44,371 nt of DNA from an uncultured Chloroflexota bacterium (GCA_902805635.1 CADCTC010000121.1:1-44371); one strand, 5' to 3'; shown: positions 25,811 through 33,695, counted from the stretch's first letter. The notes: generated from the letters alone by a model not told the origin. A program made the numbers and translations.

Positions 25811-27025
25811 CTATGCTTCCGGCAGCACCGAGAGCACTTCCTCCTTCTTGGCGGTCCCACCTGCCCCATCCGTCCGGTGCCGCTTCTTGAGCTCGCCGCG
25901 GTCCGCCTTCTGGCGCAGCTCGCGGAGCAGCTCTTCGTACTCGCGCCGACTGGTGGGAATGCTCACCGTCTTGTCGCGGTGCGCGGAGAGCAGCATGGCG
26001 TTGGCCAGCTCTAGCGCGTTGCGCCCATCCTCGCCGGACGCGAACAGATGCTCTTCCGGCCCTTCCTCCTGCACCGTCACCGCGAAGTTGCGCATCATGG
26101 CGATGTGCCCCGCCTGCGCCGGCTCCGCCGGCGGCACCTCGATCTCCTCCCACGCCCCAGCCGGCTTGCTCCCGTGCGGCGAGGTCATCAACTCCTCGGT
26201 CAGCGTCTTCTCCAGCCGGTACACCCGCAGCGTATTCCGGTCGGAGATCACCATGCGCCCCTTCTGCCCCGCAATAGTAATCTCGGTGCGCCCCGGCCAC
26301 TCTGCCGTCGTCGTATAGAACGAGTCGACACGGTCCGGCCCGTGCTGCAGCAGCGCGGCCACTGTGTTCTCCACCTCGATCTCGTGGATGCGCGTCAGCG
26401 CGCTGGCCTTCACGGTCTTGGGCAGCCCGGCCAGCCAGCAATACAAGTCAAGATGATGAGGCGCCTGGTTCATGATCACGCCGCCGCCCTCGCCGTTCCA
26501 CGTGCCGCGCCACCCGCCGCTATCGTAGTACGCCTGCGTGCGATACCACCCGCTGGCGATGAAGTTCACCCGGTAGATCTCGCCCAGCTCGCCGTTGGCG
26601 ATGATCTCGTGCGCACGCTGGTAGACCGCCGTCGGCCGCTGGCTGAAGTCGATCCCCAGCAGCACCCCCGCCTTCTTGCACGCCTCGATCATGCGGTCAG
26701 CCGCCTCCACCGTATGCGCGATCGGCTTCTCGCACAGGATGTGGATGCCCCGCTCCGCCGCGGCCACCACGATTTCCTCGTGCGACGGGTGCGGCGTCGC
26801 CACCACGATGAACTCCGGCTTCGTCTCGTCCAGCACCTGCGTGTAGTGCGCGAACGCCGGGATACCGTGCTCCTGCCCCGGCCCCTGCGCCCGCTCCAGC
26901 ACCGTGTCACACAACGCCACCAGCTGCACCACCCCCTCCTCCTGCAGCTTCAGCGCATTCTTGAAGTGGTCGCGCCCCATTACCCCCATCCCGATAATCG
27001 CCAGCTTCACCGCTGCCTTCGCCAC
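25811..27025 (-). CDS. Gfo/Idh/MocA family oxidoreductase
   Basis: 404-residue NAD(P)-dependent oxidoreductase-like protein. Rossmann start VKLAIIGMGVMGRDHFKNAL, then HILCEKPIAHTVEAADRMIE with the EKP motif, and NQAPHHLDLYCWLAGLPKTV with the catalytic-region His pair. GTG 27025 is chosen over 27073 because a purine-rich AGAGAGGA lies upstream and the Rossmann strand begins six residues later. The C-terminal 30 residues are Lys/Arg/Glu-rich. Likely acts on a sugar or amino sugar, inferred only from its place beside nagA, which it faces divergently; the substrate cannot be read. Confidence 0.9.
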   Translation of the reverse strand: MAKAAVKLAIIGMGVMGRDHFKNALKLQEEGVVQLVALCDTVLERAQGPGQEHGIPAFAHYTQVLDETKPEFIVVATPHPSHEEIVVAAAERGIHILCEKPIAHTVEAADRMIEACKKAGVLLGIDFSQRPTAVYQRAHEIIANGELGEIYRVNFIASGWYRTQAYYDSGGWRGTWNGEGGGVIMNQAPHHLDLYCWLAGLPKTVKASALTRIHEIEVENTVAALLQHGPDRVDSFYTTTAEWPGRTEITIAGQKGRMVISDRNTLRVYRLEKTLTEELMTSPHGSKPAGAWEEIEVPPAEPAQAGHIAMMRNFAVTVQEEGPEEHLFASGEDGRNALELANAMLLSAHRDKTVSIPTSRREYEELLRELRQKADRGELKKRHRTDGAGGTAKKEEVLSVLPEA

Positions 27026-27080
27026 GCTCTCGTTCCTCTCTGCTCTTGGTTTCCCGCCGACCCGTTCCGCCAAAGTAGCT

Positions 27081-27102
27081 CCCCTTCCCCTTAGGGAAGG
27101 GG
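27081..27102. repeat. Short palindromic element
   Basis: Arms CCCCTTCCC and GGGAAGGGG around CTTA, in the 122-base gap between two divergent genes. The core resembles that of the hairpin at 13525-13566, which suggests a dispersed family. Confidence 0.6.
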
Positions 27103-27132
27103 CCGGGAGGTAGGTAAGGCCTGCAAGAAAGG

Positions 27133-27138
27133 TACATT
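27133..27138 (+). promoter_or_regulatory. -10-like hexamer for nagA
   Basis: TACATT ends nine bases before the ATG at 27148. No Shine-Dalgarno sequence is visible in between, matching the leaderless pattern. Confidence 0.5.
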
Positions 27139-27147
27139 GTAGGCCCT

Positions 27148-28464
27148 ATGCCAGAGCCTCCCTCTCGTCCCGTCGCCCTCCTCGCCGGCGCCATCCTCAC
27201 TCCCGATCCTCTTCCAGGCGCCATCGGCCTCGTCGCCCAGGATGGCATCGTGCACCGCTTCCTCTCCGATCGCGCGCAGGTCCCCGCGGACGCTGAGGTG
27301 CATGACCTCGGCACAGACGCGGTGCTGATGCCCGGCCTGATCGACGTGCACACCCACGGCGGCTGGGGGTTGCGCTACACCGATGGGCCGGACGCCGCCC
27401 GCACCGTGCTGCGCCGGCGCGCCGAGTCCGGCTGTACCGGCCTGCTGATGACCGTCGGCGGCCCACCGGAAGAGATGGTCCAGTGGCTGCCCGCGCTCGC
27501 CGCGCTCGTCGGCCAGCCCACCGGCGGCGCCATCGCGCTCGGCTTCCATATAGAAGGCCCGTGGCTCAATTGGGACGCCTGGGTCGCCTGGGGCGCGCGC
27601 ACCTCTTCTGGCCGCGAGCTCGTCGCCCCCGACCCCGACGACTTCCACCGGACCCAGGACGCCGCTGGCGGCCACATCAAGCAGGTCTCCTGCGCCCCCG
27701 AGTTCCCGGACGCCCTCCCGTTCATTGAGACGCTCGCCCGCGCCGGTGTCATCCCCTCCATCGGACACACCACCGCCGGCCCAGACCTTGCGCGCGACGC
27801 CATCAGCGCCGGCATCCGCCACGCCACTCACACCTTCAACGGCATGCGCCCGCTCCACCACCGCGACCCCGGAACCGCTGGCATCGTGATGACCGACCCG
27901 CGCGTCGTCGCCGAGCTCATCCCCGACGGCGCCCACGTCCACCCCGTGATGCAGCAGATCCTCTACCGCGCCAAGGGCCCCGACCGTATCGCCCTCGTCA
28001 CCGACGCCTCCCGCTTCGGCGGCTTCCCTCCCGGCCACTACTCCGACGGTGACCGCACCCTGGAAGTACGCGACGACCTGGGTTGTTGGACCGAGAAAGG
28101 CGCCCTCGCCGGCAGCGGCTCCCCCATCGACCGCGACCTTGCCGTCCTCAACACCCAAGGCGGCATCCCCCTGGAGCACGCCGCCCGCATGGGTGCCACC
28201 GTCCCCGCCATCGAGCTCGGCCTCGCCACCCGCAAAGGCCGCCTCGCTCCCGGCTACGACGCCGACGTCGCCGCCTTCGCCCCCGTCCCCGGGGCCCGTC
28301 TCGGCGGCAGCTTCCCGGACGTGCCCCATGACCCCAGCGCCACCCGCCGCTGCGTCCTCACCCTCGTCGCCGGTCAGGTCGTCTACCGCCGCGGCGCCGG
28401 TAACGAAGCCCCCGCCCGCGAAGATGCCGAGCTGGCGGAGCGCTTCCGCCGCGACCGCCAGTGA
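27148..28464 (+). CDS. nagA: N-acetylglucosamine-6-phosphate deacetylase-like amidohydrolase
   Basis: 438-residue NagA-type amidohydrolase, predicted to deacetylate N-acetylglucosamine-6-phosphate in the cytoplasm. Motifs: MPGLIDVHTHGG (His68, His70), the metal-binding Glu136 in FHIEGPWL, SIGHTTAG, ATHTFNGMRPLHHRDPG (the substrate-binding signature of NagA), DGAHVHP and the catalytic Asp in LVTDASRFGG. The replacement of the more usual ADG after that Asp is a small oddity. The downstream ROK kinase gene on the same strand could supply the phosphorylated substrate, although a decayed gene now lies between. Related deacetylases cannot be wholly excluded. Confidence 0.9.
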   Translation: MPEPPSRPVALLAGAILTPDPLPGAIGLVAQDGIVHRFLSDRAQVPADAEVHDLGTDAVLMPGLIDVHTHGGWGLRYTDGPDAARTVLRRRAESGCTGLLMTVGGPPEEMVQWLPALAALVGQPTGGAIALGFHIEGPWLNWDAWVAWGARTSSGRELVAPDPDDFHRTQDAAGGHIKQVSCAPEFPDALPFIETLARAGVIPSIGHTTAGPDLARDAISAGIRHATHTFNGMRPLHHRDPGTAGIVMTDPRVVAELIPDGAHVHPVMQQILYRAKGPDRIALVTDASRFGGFPPGHYSDGDRTLEVRDDLGCWTEKGALAGSGSPIDRDLAVLNTQGGIPLEHAARMGATVPAIELGLATRKGRLAPGYDADVAAFAPVPGARLGGSFPDVPHDPSATRRCVLTLVAGQVVYRRGAGNEAPAREDAELAERFRRDRQ

Positions 28465-28530
28465 GCTGGCGCCGGCAGCCCGTGCCGCTGTTGGTGGAGG
28501 TGCTCGAGCCGCTCAGAGGCGCCTAGCTCC

Positions 28531-28573
28531 CCTCCCCCTCGTGGGGAGGCGGGAGCCCATGCAGCGCATGGGC
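28531..28573. repeat. Double-hairpin element downstream of nagA
   Basis: Two hairpins in tandem: CCTCCCC/GGGGAGG (28531-28537 and 28543-28549), then GCCCATGC/GCATGGGC (28555-28562 and 28566-28573). It lies 67 bases after the nagA stop in a region without a plus-strand gene, may end nagA transcription, and resembles the polypyrimidine palindromes at 13525 and 27081. Confidence 0.55.
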
Positions 28574-28663
28574 AGCAGGGGAGAGGGGGAGACGGCCAGC
28601 GACGAACCGCCACGACCATAACCCCACAATGGGGAATAGGTCTCTACCCTACGCGTCCTACCG

Positions 28664-29161
28664 CTAGGGAGACGGGCTCGGCGCCGGCGGCGCCACGGTT
28701 GCCGTACGACTCGCGGTCGGCGCAGCGGTCGGCACAGGCGTCGGGGTGCCTGATGGCGAGAGCGCCGTCGCACTCGCCGCCGGCACCGCCGTCGCCGCCA
28801 CCGCGGTGCTCGTGGCGGTTGCTACCCCTGTTGCGCTTGCTGCCGCCGGCGCGCCCGGCTTGCTTCCCTTGCGCGTTCACCACCAGCCGCAGCGCCTGCA
28901 GCGACCCTCCTCCACCTTCACCATCGCCTCGTTCGCCGCGTGGCCGCCGTCCAGCAGCGAGTTGCCGAACCGCTCCTCCAGCGAGGACGACACCGACCGC
29001 ACCACCAGGTACGTCGCCAGCAGCGCCAGCAGCTGGATCAGGAAGAGGTACGGGGCAATGATCTTGCCTGCGATGTGGTTACGCACCGTCCCGACTACCC
29101 TGGACAGGGCGCTCGCCACGTTGGGTGCGCTGGGCACGCTCACGCCAGGCAGCCGGAGCAT
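28664..29161 (-). pseudogene. Truncated membrane sensor-like protein
   Basis: From ATG 29161 the frame gives a short leader, one strong membrane helix (IIAPYLFLIQLLALLATYLV, about residues 36-55) and the start of an extracellular helical domain (SSSLEERFGNSLLDGGHAAN, then MVKVEEG), as in N-termini of large sensor or cyclase-type proteins. A TGA interrupts at 28877-28879. A neighbouring frame continues the helix (SLQALRLVVNAQGKQ), after which the first frame resumes in an Ala/Thr/Pro-rich tail ending at 28664. Two compensating one-base shifts would rejoin it, but the sensor would still lack its domains. Reading it as a decayed gene is inference. Confidence 0.55.
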
Positions 29162-29170
29162 CCCCCAACC

Positions 29171-29176
29171 ATAGTA
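29171..29176 (-). promoter_or_regulatory. -10-like hexamer for the decayed sensor gene
   Basis: On the minus strand TACTAT ends nine bases before the ATG at 29161. It shares a 37-base divergent intergenic space with the ROK gene promoter. Confidence 0.45.
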
Positions 29177-29180
29177 TCGA

Positions 29181-29186
29181 GATAAT
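29181..29186 (+). promoter_or_regulatory. -10-like hexamer for the ROK kinase
   Basis: GATAAT (five of six matches to TATAAT) lies 12 bases before the GTG at 29199, giving a leader of about five bases. No Shine-Dalgarno sequence is visible. Confidence 0.5.
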
Positions 29187-29198
29187 AGGGTTACATCT

Positions 29199-30260
29199 GT
29201 GAAAAACAGCCACACCACCCTTCCTGGGCTACCTGGTGAAACCCCCATTGCCCTCGGCATCGACATTGGCGGCACGAAGGTAGCCGCCGTGTTGGTGGGC
29301 CCTGACGGCACGGTGATCGCCCGCGAGCGCGGCCCCGTCGCCCCCCAGAGCAACCAGAGCGCCCTCGACAGCATCTTCGCCGTCGCCGATCGCCTGCTTG
29401 AGAGCGCCCCAGCAGCACGCGCCCGCCTCGCGGGCATTGGTGCGGGCGCCCCCGGTGGCGTGGACTGGCGTCGCGGCGTCCTCACCGGCGCCACCAACCT
29501 CGCCTGGCACGACCTTCCCCTCGGCCAGGCCCTCTCCGACCGCTACGGTTGCTACGCCGCCGTCGAAAACGATGTCAACGTCGCCGCTTGGGGTGAACGG
29601 TCCCTAGGACACATCATTATGTCGACTGTTACCAGCAATAGTGCAGATGCCGCACCAATCGACCACCTTGCCTTTGTCACGGTGGGCACCGGCATCGGAG
29701 CTGGTCTGATCGAAGATGGTCGCATCGTTCGCGGCAAGCGTGGTGCGGGCGAGATCGGCCATATCCCCCTGTTGGACAACGGTGTGCTATGCAAGTGTGG
29801 CATGTCTGGCTGCCTGGAAGCCGTTGCTGCCGGTCCTGCGTTCGGCGCGGCCGGCAGGGACGCAGCCGCGCGCGGTGAGTCGCCACGTCTGCTGGAACTG
29901 GCCGGCGGCGACCCCGCCGCCGTCTCCGCCGTCCACATCATCGCCGCCGCCCAGGAGGGTGACTCCGCCGCTCAGCGCCTGCTCGGCCGCGAGGGCCACT
30001 ACCTCGCCCTGGCCGCCCTCATCTGCTGGCGCATGCTCGACCCCCAACTCATTGTCTTTGGCGGCGGCCTCTCCGAAGCCGGCCCGCCCCTCTTCGATGC
30101 CATTTGGGCGAACGTCCGCCGCCTGCGCCCCCATGGCCCCGACCCTGCCACCTACATCCTCCCTAGCGCCCTCGGCCCCGATGCCGGCGCCCTCGGCGCC
30201 GCCGCTCTCATCCTACGCCCCGAGCCCGGCTTCCTCGCCGCAGGCCTTGTCACACACTAA
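29199..30260 (+). CDS. ROK family sugar kinase
   Basis: 353-residue ROK-family kinase, predicted to phosphorylate glucose or an N-acetylated hexosamine with ATP. Phosphate-1 motif ALGIDIGGTKVAA (residues 18-30), catalytic Asp in VENDVNVAAWGE, adenosine-side TVGTGIGAGLI, and the zinc motif CKCGMSGCLEA beginning at Cys198. No N-terminal HTH, so it is an enzyme rather than a NagC-type repressor. It lies downstream of nagA, so N-acetylglucosamine or N-acetylmannosamine are plausible substrates; glucokinase activity is the main alternative. An insertion sequence starts 33 bases after its stop. Confidence 0.9.
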   Translation: MKNSHTTLPGLPGETPIALGIDIGGTKVAAVLVGPDGTVIARERGPVAPQSNQSALDSIFAVADRLLESAPAARARLAGIGAGAPGGVDWRRGVLTGATNLAWHDLPLGQALSDRYGCYAAVENDVNVAAWGERSLGHIIMSTVTSNSADAAPIDHLAFVTVGTGIGAGLIEDGRIVRGKRGAGEIGHIPLLDNGVLCKCGMSGCLEAVAAGPAFGAAGRDAAARGESPRLLELAGGDPAAVSAVHIIAAAQEGDSAAQRLLGREGHYLALAALICWRMLDPQLIVFGGGLSEAGPPLFDAIWANVRRLRPHGPDPATYILPSALGPDAGALGAAALILRPEPGFLAAGLVTH

Positions 30261-30308
30261 CCGCACGCGACCCCCGGAGAGGCAGTGACGCTGAAACTGT
30301 CTGCAAAC

Positions 30309-31218
30309 TCATGATCTGGCGAGTCTTCTGGCGCACAGACGGATGGAGGCGGCGTAGATGACGGCCGCGCTGCTATGGGGCGAGCGCTCGTAGTCCTTGG
30401 CGAGGCGGCGGCTGTGGCCGAGCCAGGCGCAGGTGCGCTCCACGACCCAGCGTTGCGGTCGCAGGTGCGCGAGCGCCCAGGGCTCGCGCGGGGCCGGCGG
30501 CACCCACGCCCACCCGGCGCGGCGCTCGGCGGGCGGCCGGTCCGGCGTCCAGGCGGGCACCCAGCCGCCGCGCCCGCCGCCGGCGCGACGGGCGGGGAGC
30601 TCCACCGTCCAGCCCAGCTCGCGCTCCACCCACGCCTTGGCCCTGCCGGCGTAGCCGCGGTCGGCCCACAGGTGGCGCAGCCGCGGGAACGCCGCCGGGG
30701 CGCCCGCGCGCAGGAGGGGCAGCGCGGTGCCGTCGTTGAGCGCCGCCCCGTGCACCACCGCCCGCAGCACCAGCCCCTCGGTGTCCACCAGGAGGTGGCG
30801 CTTGCGGCCCTTCACCCGCTTGTGCCCGTCCCAGCTGCGCGGGCCACCCACCGCGGTCGTCTTCACCGACTGCGTGTCCACGGCGCCCGCGGCCGGTTGG
30901 GGGTCGCGCCCCGCGCGGCGCCGCACGCGCGCCCGCAGCGCGTCGCAGCGCGTCGCACAGCCGCACCCAGGTGCCGTCGTGGCGCCAGCGGCGGAAGTAG
31001 CCGTAGACCGTCTGCCAGGGCGGGAACTCCCGCGGCAGCTGGCGCCACTGGCACCCCGTGCGCACCACGTAGAACACGGCATCCAGCACCGCCCGCCGCG
31101 CGTGCACCCGCGGTCGCCCGCCGCGCCGCAGCCGCCGGCGCGGCAGGTGCCGCGCCACGCAGGCCCACTCCGCATCACTCAGGTCACTCGGGTACCCTGG
31201 CGTCCGTCCTTTTCGCAT
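30309..31218 (-). pseudogene. IS5-family transposase, frame split by a 10-base duplication
   Basis: DDE transposase of the IS5 family, in two frames. The first part from ATG 31218 ([18 protein letters not shown], then [20 protein letters not shown]) is the DUF4096 N-terminal region; the second, ending at 30309, carries the DDE core: VDTQSVKTT, the Asp in LWADRGYAG and a C-terminal [14 protein letters not shown] with the Glu. The shift occurs at a 10-base tandem duplication (30934-30957); with one copy removed the product reads straight through as [17 protein letters not shown]. Some IS5 relatives use programmed frameshifting, but no slippery run is obvious, so inactivation is favoured. Confidence 0.8.
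30934..30957. repeat. 10-base tandem duplication inside the transposase
   Basis: CGCAGCGCGT occurs twice head to tail, plus four bases of a third copy. Ten is not a multiple of three, so the duplication accounts exactly for the frame change in the transposase. Confidence 0.85.
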
Positions 31219-31266
31219 GCACCACGCCACCGCACCCAACCGGCCACGGCGATTTCAAAACAGTTT

Positions 31267-31805
31267 GTTTGTGTCCATTTATGTCGCATTGTGTCCGTGT
31301 TCACACGGTATACGCTTACCCTGCCGTCTGAAGGCGAGTATTCGGTTGTGAAGGCGCAAGATGCTGCTGGTAGTGCAAGGTCTGGTGGAAGGGATGAAAT
31401 CGCAGCGGGTCCAGAGGTCGCATGCGCCGACAAGAGCGGTTGGTTGATTGAACAGTTTGCCGCAGTTTGGCGCAGGTTCTCTTACTTTTCTACCGGTTGC
31501 GGTAGTGGTGCTCCCGCACAGGCGACTATAGGCAAAACGCCTCCGTAGAGATAGAAAGGGCGAGGCGGGCATGTTTTCGCGCGAATCTGAGATTGCGTCT
31601 GGATTCCGGCGGCGCGGTGCTCCGGTCACAGTTGGAGGCTCGTGAGCAGCGCTGAGTGCTGCGCACCCACCACTCCAAGCGGCTCAAGGGCGATAGCTGA
31701 AAATGGAGCCGGGACACCAAGCGACTGACGGAGGACGAGAGGAACAGTCACTTCTCAAGCGGGCGCTAGCCGCCGGGCGGACGGCGACGCAGGGCACACG
31801 CCGGG
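31267..31805. other. AT-richer flank of the IS, no intact gene seen
   Basis: About 540 bases with visibly lower GC than the surroundings, short runs of T and A, and only short open frames in all directions. None shows a recognisable motif or convincing codon pattern. Likely degraded foreign or IS-derived sequence. Confidence 0.5.
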
Positions 31806-31995
31806 ATGGGGTGCGTACACCTAAGTGCAGTAGTATGGACGCACAGTGGAGATCGTGCTGCGGCGGTGGAGGAGTCGCTCGCCCGCGCCTGGGAGCAATT
31901 CTGTGGTGATCTGCCCGGCGTGCGGGTGCACCGCGGCTCCATCCTGGACGTGGAATGGGAAGCGGTAGTCAGCCCCGCCAACAGCTTCGTTCCTG
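31806..31995 (+). pseudogene. Macro-domain protein, N-terminal fragment
   Basis: From ATG 31806 the frame contains EESLARAWEQFCGDLPGVRV, HRGSILDVEWEAV and VVSPANSF, which is the N-terminal part of a macro (ADP-ribose-binding) domain; VVSPANSF corresponds to the ligand-binding Asn loop. Directly afterwards the expected Gly-rich continuation is absent and unrelated sequence in another frame follows. The remaining three quarters of the domain are missing, so it cannot function. Confidence 0.6.
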
Positions 31996-32400
31996 ACCGA
32001 CGCACCGCTGCCGGCGGTAGGGCCGACGCAGTGGAGCGGTCCCTACTACCGCGAGGTGGCGCGGCGGGTGGACCAGATCGCGATGATGTCCTAGGACAGC
32101 GCGCTACCGCACGCGGGGCTATACCGGCAGTGGATGCGCTTCCACACCATGGCGCTCACCAGGGCGCTGGACGGGACGGGGATCGAGCTGCTGATCGGCA
32201 TCCCGACATCGGAGGAGCGCACGTTCACGCACAAGCCGGAGGCAGAGACGATGGAAAGCGGGCTCTTCGGGACCATCGAGGGGCTGAACGACGCGGAAGC
32301 GCGGCCACGGGCGATCACGGGGGTGGCGATCTACCCCTACTGGGAGACGGACGAGAGCGAATGGGGCGTCTACCGCAAGCTGTGGCTCGGCATACCGTGA
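31990..32400 (+). pseudogene. C-terminal fragment of a glycoside-hydrolase-like protein, with nonsense codon
   Basis: In the frame ending at 32400: WSGPYYREVARRVDQIAMMS, stop TAG (32092-32094), then DSALPHAGLYRQWMRF, ELLIGIPTSEERTFTHKPEA, SGLFGTIEGLNDAEA and VAIYPYWETDESEWGVYRKL. The layout, with a beta strand before M-S-(Y)-D and a C-terminal A-I-Y-x-Y-W-E-T, resembles the end of a TIM-barrel hydrolase of GH18-like type; this identification is tentative. TAG for an expected TAC (Tyr) is a simple nonsense change. The 5' part is missing: the fragment abuts the macro-domain remnant at about 31990. Confidence 0.5.
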
Positions 32401-32616
32401 GACGAGCAAGCGGCTCGCTCTGAACAGATGTGACCCGGTATTCGTGACGGTAGCCGTCAGGAGACCGTAAGCCGTACTTTGGCAAACGCTAGGCGAGTTG
32501 ACAACTCCGTAGCAGGCGTATGGTCTAGCATTAGCGGTAGCTCCCTGTTTGCCGGTGGGGAACCGGTAACTACTGGGGGAGACGTGGGCCACCGCGCTCG
32601 AAGGGTCTCAAGGCGA

Positions 32617-32832
32617 ATGGATACCCCGAGTCTGTTGGAAGCGACAGCGGCCTATGCCGAAGCGCGTCAGCGCTTGCTGGGCATTCACAAAGACACGCTG
32701 CAGGGGCGTGCGACGCACCTCCAGTTGGCGCTGGCCGTGAAGGCATGCGCCGAAGCGGAAGCGCTGCTGCAGCGGGCGATAGCCGGCTACGTGCCGGAGC
32801 CGCCCCGCACGCGACGCAGGCGGCCGAATTAA
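32617..32832 (+). CDS. Small hypothetical helical protein
   Basis: 71-residue protein from ATG 32617 with two long predicted helices: SLLEATAAYAEARQRLLGIH and QLALAVKACAEAEALLQRAI, and a basic Pro/Arg tail. It would form a helical hairpin; no family recognised. An AAGGCGA stretch lies directly before the ATG. The 200 bases upstream hold no gene. The call rests on helix pattern and codon choice (CTG, GCG, GAA) rather than homology. Confidence 0.45.
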   Translation: MDTPSLLEATAAYAEARQRLLGIHKDTLQGRATHLQLALAVKACAEAEALLQRAIAGYVPEPPRTRRRRPN

Positions 32833-32926
32833 CCACTGCGCGGCTCGGCCGGACATTGTCCTGGGCTTCGTGCTCAGGGCCCCAGGGCGCGACCTATCGG
32901 GATGAGGGAGGGATTTGGGCGAGCGG

Positions 32927-32932
32927 TATCCT
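32927..32932 (+). promoter_or_regulatory. -10-like hexamer for the SDR gene
   Basis: TATCCT ends seven bases before the ATG at 32940 with no Shine-Dalgarno sequence between, again the leaderless arrangement. Confidence 0.5.
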
Positions 32933-32939
32933 GTGGCGT

Positions 32940-33695
32940 ATGCGGCTTACCGGGCGGGTGGCGATTGTGACGGGGGCGGGATCGGGGATCGGGCGGGCAA
33001 TAGCGCTAGGCTTCGTCAAAGAAGGGGCACGGGTGGTGGCGGCGGACGTGAACCTGGCGGCGGCGCAGGAGACGGCGACGCAGTCTTCCGTATCCGGGTA
33101 CGTGATCCCCATCCAGGCGGACGTGAGCCGGGCCGAGGACGTACGCCGGCTGATGGACGCGACGGTGGACGTGTGGGACCAGGTGAACATCCTGGTGAAC
33201 AACGCGGCGATCCAGCTGATCGGGCGGGACGCGCCGTGCGCGGAGCTGGATGAAGCGGTGTGGGAGCAGACGCTGGCGGTGAACCTGCGCGGCCCGTTCC
33301 TGTGCACCAAGTACGCGCTGCCGTACCTGATCCGCGCCGGGGGCGGATCGATCGTGAACATCGCCTCGCCGACTGGGTTCGACAAAGGGGCGGGCTTCAC
33401 GGCGTATTCCACCAGCAAGGGCGGACTCTCCACGCTGACGCGGGTAGTGGCGCTGGATTACGCGCGCCACAACGTGCGCTGCAACGCCATCGTGGCGGGG
33501 GCAACGGAGACGCCGCTGATTACGTCGCTGCTGGAGGACGACGAGACGCGCCGCAGGCTGGAGGCGCTCAGCCCCCTGGGGCGGCTGGGGAAGGCGGAGG
33601 ACCTGGTGCCGCTGGCGGTCTACCTGGCGTCTAACGAATCGTCGTTCGCCACGGGGGCGCACTTCTTCGCCGACGGCGGCGCAGTGATGCAGTAG
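32940..33695 (+). CDS. Short-chain dehydrogenase/reductase (SDR)
   Basis: 251-residue classical SDR. Cofactor loop TGAGSGIGRA (residues 11-20), NNAA (87-90), and the catalytic set Asn115, Ser143 (NIASPTG), Tyr156 and Lys160 (YSTSK). Asp36 at the end of the second strand favours NAD over NADP. The C-terminal ATGAHFFADGGAVMQ is typical of the 3-oxoacyl-ACP-reductase-like branch, but the substrate is unknown. The frame is open upstream to 32745; the Rossmann start and the hexamer at 32927 fix ATG 32940. Confidence 0.92.
   Translation: MRLTGRVAIVTGAGSGIGRAIALGFVKEGARVVAADVNLAAAQETATQSSVSGYVIPIQADVSRAEDVRRLMDATVDVWDQVNILVNNAAIQLIGRDAPCAELDEAVWEQTLAVNLRGPFLCTKYALPYLIRAGGGSIVNIASPTGFDKGAGFTAYSTSKGGLSTLTRVVALDYARHNVRCNAIVAGATETPLITSLLEDDETRRRLEALSPLGRLGKAEDLVPLAVYLASNESSFATGAHFFADGGAVMQ

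Larger units (their letters stand above)
30294..31266. mobile_element. IS5-type insertion sequence
   Basis: About 970 bases with one transposase region on the minus strand. Imperfect terminal inverted repeats are visible: 30294-30307 reads AAACTGTCTGCAAA and the other end, read inwards, AAACTGTTTTGAAA (11 of 14 match). No target-site duplication could be found next to these ends, so either the ends are slightly different or the flanks have been rearranged. Plus-strand GC skew changes sign across this element. Confidence 0.75.

Noticed and set aside
27091..28329. 412-codon minus-strand frame opposite nagA
   Set aside because: Antisense shadow with Gly/Val/Asp bias and no recognisable domain.
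30375..31331. 318-codon plus-strand frame across the IS
   Set aside because: Antisense to the transposase, Ala/Arg/Pro-rich, crosses the IS end.
32498..32524. Promoter TTGACA plus TATGGT upstream of the small helical protein
   Set aside because: The spacer is 15 bases, too short, and the -10 is weak.
30261..33000. Chromosomal replication origin
   Set aside because: The skew direction fits, but no DnaA boxes (TTATCCACA type), AT-rich unwinding region or dnaA/dnaN genes are seen, and an IS lies exactly there.
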